Assembly (NCBI GenBank): GCA_023437345.1
Contig: JAEZGC010000200.1
Span: 1 to 8,752, forward strand
Length of the DNA stretch: 8,752 bases
Source of the DNA: Actinomycetes bacterium
GTDB lineage: Bacteria > Actinomycetota > Actinomycetes > Propionibacteriales > Propionibacteriaceae
Direction: 5' to 3'
Made by a program: the position numbers and the translations under genes. Of the stretch, positions 1 through 7,018 are shown one piece after another; within the stretch, counting starts at the first letter, position 1, and each line of letters starts with the position of its first letter. The notes beneath the pieces are model-generated. The model saw only the letters and a list, made by a program, of their open reading frames with translations. It did not search any database and was not told the origin of the DNA.

Positions 1-8
1 TCTGTTTT

Positions 9-755
<747 letters not shown>

Positions 756-835
756 CTCACCACATTGCCACTATGACGGGGCAAGCCGCGCCGCGGGCAC
801 TGGGCGGCGAGGAACCGTTCTGGCATGGTGGGGCG

Positions 836-1261
836 ATGGGCGAGGAAGCTGCGGCCACCGAGGCCGACCTGCACCGGGTGGCGCTTGCGATGCCGTTCAC
901 CACGGTGGAGCGAACCGGTCACGGTCTTCCGGTCTACCAGGTGGGGCGCAAGTCGTTCGTCTACTTCAGGTCGCCGCGCAAGGACGCCTTCGATCCGGAC
1001 ACTGGTCAGCGGTACGACGACGTGGTGGTGCTGTGGGTGGCGGGGGAGGCCGCGAAGCAGGGGCTGGTGCAGGACCCGGCGACCCCGTTCTTCACCACCC
1101 CGCACTTCGACGGGCATCCCTCGGTGCTGTTGCGGCTCGCCCGGATCGGCGAGCTGTCGGTGTCCGAGCTCACCGAGGTGGTCGAGGACGCCTGGCTGTC
1201 GCGGGCCTCGCCGCGCCGGGCGGGCGACTGGCTGCGCGGCCAGGCACCGTCAGGGCAGTAG
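836..1261 (+). CDS. MmcQ/YjbR family protein (CyaY-like fold)
   Basis: A 141-aa protein of the MmcQ/YjbR (formerly DUF419) family, small soluble proteins with a CyaY-like fold proposed to bind DNA; their biological role is poorly defined. Family signatures are ALAMPFTTVER near the N-terminus (residues 16-26), the central KSFVYFR strand (39-45), and the C-terminal block FFTTPHFDGHPSVLLRL (85-101) followed by a helix ending in VVEDAWLSR (115-123). I chose ATG 836 because GGTGGGG lies just upstream and the family alignment begins soon after. An in-frame ATG at 773 would add 21 low-complexity residues and nearly abut the divergent peptidase gene. The gene ends 8 bp before the stop of the convergent peroxidase gene, with no hairpin between them, so the two transcripts may overlap at their 3' ends. 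Confidence 0.85.
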   Translation: MGEEAAATEADLHRVALAMPFTTVERTGHGLPVYQVGRKSFVYFRSPRKDAFDPDTGQRYDDVVVLWVAGEAAKQGLVQDPATPFFTTPHFDGHPSVLLRLARIGELSVSELTEVVEDAWLSRASPRRAGDWLRGQAPSGQ

Positions 1262-1269
1262 GCCTGACG

Positions 1270-1743
1270 CTACAGCAGCTTCCGGATGTCGGCCTCGATG
1301 GCGTCGGGGGTGACCTGGGGCGGGTAGCGGCGGACCACCCGGCCTTCCCGGTCGATCAGGAACTTGGTGAAGTTCCACTTGATCGCATCCCCCAGCACGC
1401 CGCCCTTCTCGGTGCGCAGCCAGGAGAACAGCGGGTGGGCCGAACTGCCGTTGACCTCCACCTTGGCGAACATCGGGAAGCTGACGCCGTAGTTGACCCG
1501 GCAGAACTCCTCGATCTCCGCGTCCTCGCCGAGTTCCTGGTTGAACTGGTCGGACGGGAACCCGAGCACCACCAGGCCCTCGTCGCGCAGGTCGCGGTAC
1601 AGCCGCTCCAGGCCGGCGAACTGCGGGGTGAAGCCACACATCGATGCTGTGTTCACCACCAGCACCACCTTGCCCACGTATTCGGCCAGGCGCTGGTCCT
1701 TGCCCGCCAGGGTGCGGGCTTCGAAGTGCTGCAGGTTGGTCAT
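1270..1743 (-). CDS. Glutathione peroxidase family protein, Cys-type (probably thioredoxin-dependent)
   Basis: A 157-aa cytoplasmic peroxidase of the GPx family that reduces hydrogen peroxide or organic hydroperoxides. The peroxidatic cysteine is C36 in NTASMCGFTPQF. The FPxxQF motif (GFPSDQFNQ, 61-69) supplies the catalytic Gln, and KWNFTKFLID (122-131) supplies the Trp and Asn of the active site. C81 in EEFCRVNYGVSFPMF lies where E. coli BtuE-like enzymes carry their second cysteine and is a candidate resolving residue. That arrangement is typical of GPx enzymes recycled by thioredoxin rather than glutathione, which fits actinobacteria, most of which lack glutathione. The length is normal for the bacterial family. 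ATG 1743 has an excellent ribosome site, GGAGGA, 6 nt upstream. The gene lies downstream of the oxidoreductase/methyltransferase pair on the same strand but is separated from it by strong hairpins, so it may be transcribed on its own. Confidence 0.95.
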   Translation of the reverse strand: MTNLQHFEARTLAGKDQRLAEYVGKVVLVVNTASMCGFTPQFAGLERLYRDLRDEGLVVLGFPSDQFNQELGEDAEIEEFCRVNYGVSFPMFAKVEVNGSSAHPLFSWLRTEKGGVLGDAIKWNFTKFLIDREGRVVRRYPPQVTPDAIEADIRKLL

Positions 1744-1778
1744 CAGGTCCTCCGTGGCTCACCGGGATCAAGCCATTC

Positions 1779-1829
1779 GCCGCCCGGGGTATTCCCCGCG
1801 GGCGGCCGCCGAGCTTCCGGCCGGCCGGA
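1779..1829 (-). terminator. Two adjacent GC hairpins after the methyltransferase gene
   Basis: In the 120-bp gap between the methyltransferase stop and the peroxidase start there are two structures. 1816-1829 is a perfect 14-bp palindrome (TCCGGCCGGCCGGA). 1779-1806 folds as a 7-bp plus 4-bp stem (GCCGCCC/GGGCGGC and GGGG/CCCC) with a 2-nt bulge and a TATT loop on the plus strand. Read on the minus strand they follow the methyltransferase stop at 1864. There is no U-tract, so this would be a U-less actinobacterial-type terminator, or a structure that stabilises a 3' end or attenuates read-through into the peroxidase gene. Confidence 0.5.
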
Positions 1830-1863
1830 GGTTCTCGACCCGACACCCGGCTCCCGAACCCGC

Positions 1864-2670
1864 TCAACCCGGGGTTGGCCAGGCCTTCCGGGACAGCGAC
1901 ATGAAGTGCGAGGACACTCCCAGTACTGCGGGCTCGGCCTCGGTCAGCCGGATGTGGCGCAGCACCGTCGACATGCCTTCCGGGGTCTGCAGTTCCGCGG
2001 GGACACCGCAGGCCGAGGTGAAGCCCTCCACCGCCAGCACCGTGGTCTCGGCGAAGCCGGCGTCGGCCAGTTCCGGACCGATCTCGCCGGGGGTATGGAA
2101 GTAGGCAGTGGTGAACCACGTCGGCGGCCCGGTCGGGTTCTCGTGGTGCCCGCTCACCAGGTCCCTGTCGAGGATCTCGACGAACCGGGGATCGGCGACG
2201 AGGCCGTGCCGATAGCCGTCGAACAGCGACGCCCACCGACTGACGTAGGCGGCGGCCAGCGCTCCGCCCGGCTTCAGCACCCGGTGAGCCTCGCGCAGGC
2301 ATGCGACTCGATCGGAGCGTTCCTGGAGGTGGTACAACGCGCCCATCACCAGCACCACGTCGAACGTCTCGTCAGCCCACGGCAGGGCGCGGGCGTCACC
2401 TTGGACGCAGTCCACAACAACGCCCGCTGCGGCTGCCCGGTCACGGGCCCGGGCCACATGGCTCGGCACGAGGTCGAGCAGGTTCACCTGGTGACCCAGC
2501 CCGGCGAGCCAGGCCGCGTACCGACCGGTACCGCCCGCTATGTCCGCCACCCGACCCCGCCCGGGCAGGACCCTGGCGATCAGTTCCTTGCTGCGCACCC
2601 ACTCCAGTGGGCCGTCGGCCAGGCGAGCGTCCTCGTCGTAGGACTCCTCGTAGTAGCTGCGAATCGTCAT
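1864..2670 (-). CDS. Class I SAM-dependent methyltransferase
   Basis: A 268-aa Rossmann-fold methyltransferase of the Methyltransf_11/25 type, transferring a methyl group from S-adenosylmethionine. Motif I is VADIAGGTGRYA (residues 41-52), which binds the SAM methionine moiety. The acidic end of strand 2 is NLLDLVP (63-69). QGDARALPWADETFDVVLVMG (90-110) covers the adenine-contacting strand and motif II. LREAHRVLKPGGALAAAYVS (125-144) is the post-II helix and strand typical of small-molecule methyltransferases. The C-terminal part (150-268) carries the substrate cap and gives no clear substrate. ATG 2670 has GGACGG just upstream. The start lies 19 nt after the stop of the FAD oxidoreductase gene, so the two are probably cotranscribed and may act on the same compound; that link is inference. 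The fold is certain; the substrate is unknown. Confidence 0.9.
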   Translation of the reverse strand: MTIRSYYEESYDEDARLADGPLEWVRSKELIARVLPGRGRVADIAGGTGRYAAWLAGLGHQVNLLDLVPSHVARARDRAAAAGVVVDCVQGDARALPWADETFDVVLVMGALYHLQERSDRVACLREAHRVLKPGGALAAAYVSRWASLFDGYRHGLVADPRFVEILDRDLVSGHHENPTGPPTWFTTAYFHTPGEIGPELADAGFAETTVLAVEGFTSACGVPAELQTPEGMSTVLRHIRLTEAEPAVLGVSSHFMSLSRKAWPTPG

Positions 2671-2689
2671 CCGTCCATCCCCTCGATAC

Positions 2690-4090
2690 TCAGGGCGTGG
2701 CGGGTGCCACGTTGTGGTTACGGGAGAAGACGTTGTCGGGGTCCCATTCCCGCTTGAGCGCCCGCAGTCGTTGGACGGCCTTCGGGGAGTACATCCGGTT
2801 GGCCAGGCCAGGTTCGACCGAGTTGGTGAAGTTGCCGTAGGTGCCCAGCGAGTGCTCCGCGAACGGGGCGAGGAGGGCCCTGAGCGCGGCGATGTCGGAC
2901 GCCGGGGCCCCCGGCGGCAGCAGCGCGGCGGTCATCGCGAACGCCTCGGCGGCGCGGAACGACACCGCCGTGGCGTCCGGGTCGACCTCGCCGAACCTGC
3001 CGCCCAGCCAGCGGACCAGCAGCATCTGGGCGCCCGCAGCCTCACCGGCAGCCAGCAGGGCGTCGATCACCTGGTCGTCGAGTGAGGCGAACCAGCCGTT
3101 CTCGTCGACGATCACCGGCATCGGCATGCCCGGCGGCGGGGTGGGGGCCTCCTGCAGCACGTCGGCATAGGCGCCCGGCGCCACCTCGGCGGACACCACG
3201 CCAGGCAGGTCGAGGAGCGGGGCGAAGGCAGCCCTGGCGGCGGCCTCGTCGGTGCCGGCCCACAGCACCTCGATCACCGTCCGCGACGGCATCTCCGGCC
3301 CGAACGCCGGGGTGCGCAGCAGCGAGGCGTTGAGTTCCCGCGGCGCGGAGCGCATGACGTCCCGGAAGCCGCGCAGGGCGTCCCGCAGCCCGGCCGGGTC
3401 GAGGTCGATCGAGGCGTGCACCACACCTTCCAGCGGGTGCGCCAGGAAGTCGAACCTGGTGACGGCGCCGAGGTTGCCGCCGCCGCCCCGCAAGCCCCAG
3501 AACAGGTCGGGCTGGGTCTGGTCCGACACCTCCACGATGTCGCCCGAGGCGGTGACGAGCTGCGCGCCGACCAGCTGGTCGAGGGCCAGGCCCCAGGCGC
3601 GCACCACCCACCCGATGCCGCCGCCGAGCGTGAGGCCGCCGACCCCGACCGAGCGGGTGTCGCCGGAGCTGATCGCCAGCCCGCGCTCGCCCAGCGTCTC
3701 GGCCACCGTGCCCCAGGTCGCGCCGCCGCCGATCCTGACCAGCCGGGTCCCGGCGGCGCCGGGGTCCGGATCCTCGTCCGGCTCGCCGGCGTCGAGCGCG
3801 GACAGGTCGATCACCAGCGCGCCGGGCAGCGACTCCCACATGCCGTGGCCGCCGCCGCGGACGGCGACCGGCAGTCCTTCGGCCCGGGCCGCGAGGACCG
3901 CCGCGGCGACGTCGTCCACCCCTGCGGCGTGGACCACCGCGGCGGGGTCGCCGGACCGGCCGTGGAACAGCCGGGACGTTGCGAAGTCGGCGGAGTCGGG
4001 CAGGACGAGGGTGCCGTCGAGGGTGCCGTCGAGGGTGGAGGCGAGTTGCGCGAGGGACATGGGCCTCACGCTACGAGCCGGCACCGACAC
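2690..4090 (-). CDS. FAD-binding oxidoreductase, berberine-bridge-enzyme (BBE)-like
   Basis: A 466-aa PCMH-type flavoprotein (FAD_binding_4 plus C-terminal BBE domain). Seen in order: VAVRGGGHGMW (residues 76-85) with H82 in the position that carries covalent 8-alpha-histidyl FAD; IGGGATWGTVAETL (120-133); the pyrophosphate-binding SVGVGGLTLGGGIGW (147-161); DLFWGLRGGGGNLGAVTRFDF (195-215); and the BBE tail with DPDNVFSRNHNVAP near the C-terminus. In plant BBE a cysteine just before VGVGG forms a second bond to FAD; here that position is T145 (GDTRSVGVGG), so single-bond FAD is expected. Family members oxidise alcohols, sugars or alkaloid-like natural products with oxygen; the substrate here cannot be told. 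No signal peptide is seen. Two starts are possible: GTG 4090 with AGGGG about 7 nt upstream, or ATG 4060 (residue 11, MSLAQLAS) with GAGG close upstream; I could not decide. A 12-bp tandem repeat lies near the N-terminus. Probably cotranscribed with the methyltransferase gene. Confidence 0.92.
   Translation of the reverse strand: MSVPARSVRPMSLAQLASTLDGTLDGTLVLPDSADFATSRLFHGRSGDPAAVVHAAGVDDVAAAVLAARAEGLPVAVRGGGHGMWESLPGALVIDLSALDAGEPDEDPDPGAAGTRLVRIGGGATWGTVAETLGERGLAISSGDTRSVGVGGLTLGGGIGWVVRAWGLALDQLVGAQLVTASGDIVEVSDQTQPDLFWGLRGGGGNLGAVTRFDFLAHPLEGVVHASIDLDPAGLRDALRGFRDVMRSAPRELNASLLRTPAFGPEMPSRTVIEVLWAGTDEAAARAAFAPLLDLPGVVSAEVAPGAYADVLQEAPTPPPGMPMPVIVDENGWFASLDDQVIDALLAAGEAAGAQMLLVRWLGGRFGEVDPDATAVSFRAAEAFAMTAALLPPGAPASDIAALRALLAPFAEHSLGTYGNFTNSVEPGLANRMYSPKAVQRLRALKREWDPDNVFSRNHNVAPATP
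4009..4037. repeat. 12-bp tandem repeat inside the FAD oxidoreductase gene
   Basis: GGGTGCCGTCGA occurs twice in perfect tandem (4009-4020 and 4021-4032), followed by a partial GGGTG. On the minus strand it encodes a repeated Leu-Asp-Gly-Thr unit at about residues 20-28 of the long form, before the FAD domain begins. It is in frame (12 bp = 4 codons), so gain or loss of units would not disrupt the gene. Confidence 0.9.
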
Positions 4091-4212
4091 GCAACACCCC
4101 TTCTGGCGGGTCTACGCAAAGCATGTCACTCCGCCGCGGGAGGCCCGGATCCCGGCACCCGCGTCCTGGCCACGCTGCGGCATACCGCCGCGCCGGCCCG
4201 GGCGGCGCTGAG

Positions 4213-5736
4213 TCAGCGCACAGTGGTGGGTCGTGCCATGACCTGCTCGTGGGTGAGGTCCTGGGCCACCCGGGCCAACTGGTCAGCCCGCAGTTCGTAG
4301 CACGGCTTCTCGGCTCGGTAGTCGCACTTCAGCGGGCCGCTGCCGTACCAGACGTAGACCTGCACCTCGTCCCCCTCCGGCGGGTCGACGTCCGGCGGTG
4401 GGACGGCCACCACGGGGAGGACGATCCAGCGGTCCTGGAGCGGGTCGTAGAGGTAGTCGCGGATGACCGCATAGGTTGCCAGTTCGTCACCCCAGACGCG
4501 CTTGGCCCAGGCTGCGGAGTCGAGGTGGTTGAACGAGTCGTTGATGTCCGCCGGGTAGGGCGATGGCCCGGGCACTGCCACGTCCCACCACTCGCCGGTC
4601 CGCAGGTCGAGGAAGGTCGCAGTGGCGAGCTCGTCATGGACGGTTTCCGGGCCGCCGTACAGCAGGCCCGGCGCCACCACCTGCGGATCGCGGATCGCCT
4701 CGAGTTGTCCGAACGTCAGTTCCCGGCTCGTCCGCAGCACTATCGCGCCGCTCTCCGGGTCGAGCAGGAACACCGTCATCTCGCCCGGCGCTTCGGAGCG
4801 AAGCACGGGGCTGGTGGTGAAGAGGACGAGCGAGCGACCCTCCACGGTGACACGGCGGGGGATGTCGCCGATCGGACTGACCGGGATGGACGCAAGGTCG
4901 GCCGACGTCCCCTCCCGCCAGGTCCTGGCGGGGAGGTCGAGGACCTCGTACCGCCCAGTGAACGCATCGCCGGTTGTCGTCTCCGCGCAGAACATGCCGG
5001 TCGGCAGCGGGACGCAGTGCTCCTGCAGGTAGGCATGCGGGCGGGTCGGGAAGGGGTCGGACAGCGTCCAGCTCCCGGTGGCAGGCCGGTAGACGAGGAC
5101 GGGGTTCGTCTCGCCGAGATGCCACCCGGCGATCTCCGTGACAGGCCCGCCGTCGTAGAGGGTGACGTACAGGTCCCCGCCGTACGCGACGGGTTGGAAG
5201 GGGCACAGTCCGTCCGGCGGGGCGGGGCTCTGGCCCTGCTCCTCCCAACTGCCCGACTCCGGCAGGTACCGGTGGATCTGGACCAGCAGGCAGTCGGCGG
5301 GCGGCTCTCCGGCTCCCTTTCGAAGCATGGTGACGTAGTAGTCCACCCCATCAATGCTGATGGCGTTGGACATGTCGAACTCGGCCAGCGGCGTCCGCGC
5401 GCGCTCGGTCCACGACCAGCCGCCCCCTCCGGTGAACGGGGTGCGGGTGGGTGCGGGGGTCGCTTCCTGGGTCGGGTCGCCGGGTGCGGGGGACGCGGGG
5501 ACCGGCGGCGGCCGCAGCAAGGGCTGGGCCACGAGTGCCCCGGCCCCGGCCACCAGGGTGACCGCAGCCGCGGCGAGAAAGAGACCGGATCGCCGACGGC
5601 GCGACCAGTGGCGGGCCGCTGTCGCTGCCGGGATCTCGAGCGGCTCGAACTCTGCCGCCTCGGCCTGACTGGTGTACATCGCGCGAAGGGCGTGGGCCAG
5701 CGGATCGTCGGCCGAGGTGTCGTCACGGTCACTCAT
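4213..5736 (-). CDS. Single-pass membrane protein with extracytoplasmic kelch-like repeats; probable partner of the adjacent SigE-family sigma factor
   Basis: A 507-aa protein with an acidic, non-hydrophobic N-terminal segment (1-45), a basic stop RRRR (46-49), one hydrophobic helix (about 51-70, Ala/Val/Leu-rich), and a Pro/Thr-rich spacer (72-105). A large outer domain follows. Six short motifs of the form (Y/F/L)xP/DxxxxxW recur through it: RYLPESGSWEEQ (156-167), VYRPATGSWTL (215-225), VLDLPARTWRE (265-275), FLLDPESGAIVL (323-334, lacking Trp), FLDLRTGEWWDV (375-386), and LYDPLQDRWIVLP (429-441). These resemble kelch blades. Six cysteines (149, 178, 241, 250, 471, 479) are all outside the membrane and could form disulfides. 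ATG 5736 has AGGAGG 7 nt upstream and overlaps the sigma gene's stop by 8 nt (ATGAGTGA), so translation is probably coupled. The short cytoplasmic head has no HxxxCxxC zinc motif, so it is not a ZAS anti-sigma factor. Topology is well supported; sigma control is inferred from position. Confidence 0.85.
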   Translation of the reverse strand: MSDRDDTSADDPLAHALRAMYTSQAEAAEFEPLEIPAATAARHWSRRRRSGLFLAAAAVTLVAGAGALVAQPLLRPPPVPASPAPGDPTQEATPAPTRTPFTGGGGWSWTERARTPLAEFDMSNAISIDGVDYYVTMLRKGAGEPPADCLLVQIHRYLPESGSWEEQGQSPAPPDGLCPFQPVAYGGDLYVTLYDGGPVTEIAGWHLGETNPVLVYRPATGSWTLSDPFPTRPHAYLQEHCVPLPTGMFCAETTTGDAFTGRYEVLDLPARTWREGTSADLASIPVSPIGDIPRRVTVEGRSLVLFTTSPVLRSEAPGEMTVFLLDPESGAIVLRTSRELTFGQLEAIRDPQVVAPGLLYGGPETVHDELATATFLDLRTGEWWDVAVPGPSPYPADINDSFNHLDSAAWAKRVWGDELATYAVIRDYLYDPLQDRWIVLPVVAVPPPDVDPPEGDEVQVYVWYGSGPLKCDYRAEKPCYELRADQLARVAQDLTHEQVMARPTTVR

Positions 5737-6259
5737 CGGAGCCTCCTTCCAGGCGGCGTCGCAGGTCGGCCAGCGCGCGATGGACGAGGGACCGTGCCGA
5801 AGCCTCGGCGCAGTTGAGCACGTCCGCGATCTCGGCGAAGCTGCGGTCCTCATAGAAGCGGAGCACGAGCGCCGCCCGCTGCCGGTGGGGGAGCTGCTTC
5901 GACAACCTGTCCAGCACCAGCTGGTCGAGGACGCCGTCGGTGCCGGAGGGCCGATCGGGAACCACCCGGGCGTCAGCGACCGGCGTCTCACGGCGGTGCT
6001 TGCGCCAGCGCGTCCGGTGGGCGTTGACGATGCTGCGCCGCAGATAGGGTCCGGGGTCGCCCGCGAGTGACGCCCAGCGCGGATAAGCGCCGAGCAGTGC
6101 GTCCTGGACGGCGTCGCGCGCGTCCTCCGGGTCTCCCGTGATCAGGTAGGCGAAGCGCTGCAGCGCGACCGAGTTCTCGAACACGAACCGCTCGTAGTCG
6201 GACGGGCCGTCGGACCGGTCAGGGTTCACGCGCACCGCCGCCACCGCTCCCTTCGCCAT
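5729..6259 (-). CDS. SigE-family ECF RNA polymerase sigma factor
   Basis: A 176-aa ECF sigma factor of the actinobacterial SigE family. Region sigma-2 spans about residues 24-86, with FVFENSVALQRFAYLITGDPEDARDAVQDALL and the -10-recognition segment WASLAGDPGPYLRRSIVNAH. Region sigma-4 spans about 115-170, with LPHRQRAALVLRFYEDRS and the helix-turn-helix FAEIADVLNCAEASARSLVHRAL. It directs RNA polymerase to alternative promoters. ATG 6259 is preceded by GTAGG at 6-nt spacing, which is modest; the next in-frame start (GTG 6229) has no better site. The stop overlaps the start of the downstream membrane-protein gene. The gene follows another ECF sigma gene after a 46-nt gap, an unusual tandem. 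The sigma-family call is certain. Confidence 0.95.
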   Translation of the reverse strand: MAKGAVAAVRVNPDRSDGPSDYERFVFENSVALQRFAYLITGDPEDARDAVQDALLGAYPRWASLAGDPGPYLRRSIVNAHRTRWRKHRRETPVADARVVPDRPSGTDGVLDQLVLDRLSKQLPHRQRAALVLRFYEDRSFAEIADVLNCAEASARSLVHRALADLRRRLEGGSDE

Positions 6260-6261
6260 GT

Positions 6262-6283
6262 AGAACCTACTCGCGAGAGAACC
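6262..6283. promoter_or_regulatory. Small symmetric element between the two sigma genes
   Basis: The 46-nt gap before the SigE-family gene contains a perfect 8-bp palindrome CTCGCGAG (6270-6277) flanked by two direct copies of AGAACC at 16-bp spacing (6262-6267 and 6278-6283). The position just upstream of the start codon would suit an operator or a translation-control site. It may be chance; nothing else supports it. Confidence 0.25.
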
Positions 6284-6305
6284 GATTCGTTGCAGCCTCA
6301 GGAGG

Positions 6306-6854
6306 TCAGGCGCGTTCCATGGACTGCAGGCTGTGCCGCAGGTTCTTGATGGCGCGGTGTTGCAGGACGCGGACCGCACCCTCGGTCCGACGCAGGATGC
6401 CTGAGGTCTCTGCGACGCTGAAGCCGTCCAGCACCCGCAGGACGAGCACTGCACGCTGGTCGGGGGTGAGCTGGGCGAGGATGTCATCGACAGCGCCGTG
6501 CCGGGCCAGCCGGGCGTCGGCCGACTCGTGGCGGCGCCGGTCGGGCAGGGCGACCAGGTCCCCGGACGGGCTCGCCGGGCGGCGACGGGCAGCCCGCCAC
6601 TGGTCGACCACCCGGTTGCGCGCCAGCAGGTAGAGCCACGCGCGGAAGGAGGCTTCGTCGCCGGAGAAGCCGGGCAGGTTGCGCACCAGCTGGACGAAGC
6701 ACTCGCCGAGGCAGTCCTCAGGCTCGGTGGCGCCCTGGCTGGCGATGAAGCGCAGCAGGCCGGGGGCGAACTCCTCGTACAGCTCGGCCCACGCCCACTC
6801 GGCGCCGTCGCCGGCCGCGGCAAGGACGTCGGGGAACCGGTCGCCGATCGCCAC
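6306..6854 (-). CDS. ECF RNA polymerase sigma factor (first of a tandem pair)
   Basis: A 182-aa ECF sigma factor. Sigma-2 (about 22-92) includes AWAELYEEFAPGLLRFIAS, the region 2.2-like EDCLGECFVQLVRNL, and FRAWLYLLARNRVVDQWR. After a linker (93-120), sigma-4 (122-175) includes LTPDQRAVLVLRVLDGFS and the helix-turn-helix VAETSGILRRTEGAVRVLQHRAIKNLR (as separate short blocks at 148-173). It is distinct from the SigE-family protein encoded next to it. The start is GTG 6854, with GGGGG about 7 nt upstream. The gene upstream on the same strand (7690-7019) is a single-pass membrane protein that is a plausible regulator. A candidate ECF-type promoter lies in the 164-nt gap between them. Sigma-family identity is certain; which ECF group it belongs to needs a profile search. 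Confidence 0.95.
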   Translation of the reverse strand: MAIGDRFPDVLAAAGDGAEWAWAELYEEFAPGLLRFIASQGATEPEDCLGECFVQLVRNLPGFSGDEASFRAWLYLLARNRVVDQWRAARRRPASPSGDLVALPDRRRHESADARLARHGAVDDILAQLTPDQRAVLVLRVLDGFSVAETSGILRRTEGAVRVLQHRAIKNLRHSLQSMERA

Positions 6855-6982
6855 GTCAGCCCCCGTCCTGGCAGCACCGATGGCCCGCCCTGCCCGGACG
6901 GGACCCGTTGACTGGTCGGTCGGAGCCGACTGGCGGGCACCTGTCGGCGCACACCCTGCAGCTCGACCCTGCGGCTCTCACG

Positions 6983-7010
6983 CGGACCGGCCATCACCTC
7001 CAGCGGTTGC
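6983..7010 (-). promoter_or_regulatory. Candidate ECF-type promoter for the first sigma gene
   Basis: On the minus strand, GCAACC (7010-7005) is followed after exactly 16 nt by GGTCCG (6988-6983). This resembles common ECF promoters, which have an AAC-containing -35 element and a GTC-containing -10 element. It starts 9 nt after the stop of the upstream membrane-protein gene and would give a leader of about 120 nt. Short motifs in GC-rich DNA arise by chance, so confidence is low. Confidence 0.3.
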
Positions 7011-7018
7011 GGGCACGG

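Noticed and set aside
756..835. CATAGT as a -10 element for the M16 peptidase
   Set aside because: It is the only AT-rich hexamer in the divergent gap, but I found no -35 element at a proper distance.
1250..2302. 350-aa open frame on the minus strand
   Set aside because: It overlaps the peroxidase and methyltransferase in another frame, crosses their intergenic hairpins, and has Arg/Gly/Pro-rich low-complexity composition.
1033..2757. 574-aa open frame on the plus strand
   Set aside because: It runs antisense over the peroxidase and methyltransferase genes, has Arg/Gly/His/Pro-biased composition, and contains no domain. It is a by-product of GC-rich codon use.
4091..4212. Promoter and terminator elements in the gap between the oxidoreductase start and the propeller-gene stop
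   Set aside because: A GTGACA-like box and GC-rich imperfect repeats (CCGCC/GGCGG near 4186-4207) are present, but none has good spacing, a clean stem or a U-tract.
3979..5817. 612-aa open frame on the plus strand
   Set aside because: It is antisense to the propeller-like membrane protein gene, whose frame has coherent topology and repeats. This one has none.
5737..5991. N-terminal extension of the membrane-protein frame upstream of ATG 5736
   Set aside because: The extra 85 residues overlap the sigma gene in another frame and are Ser/Thr/Arg-biased noise. ATG 5736 has a strong ribosome site.
6260..6997. Long extension of the SigE-family frame over the first sigma gene (possible 422-aa protein starting with an SD-like GGAGG)
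   Set aside because: The extension is the wrong-frame shadow of the first sigma gene, whose own frame gives a complete ECF protein. The SigE family alignment begins near residue 24 of the short form.
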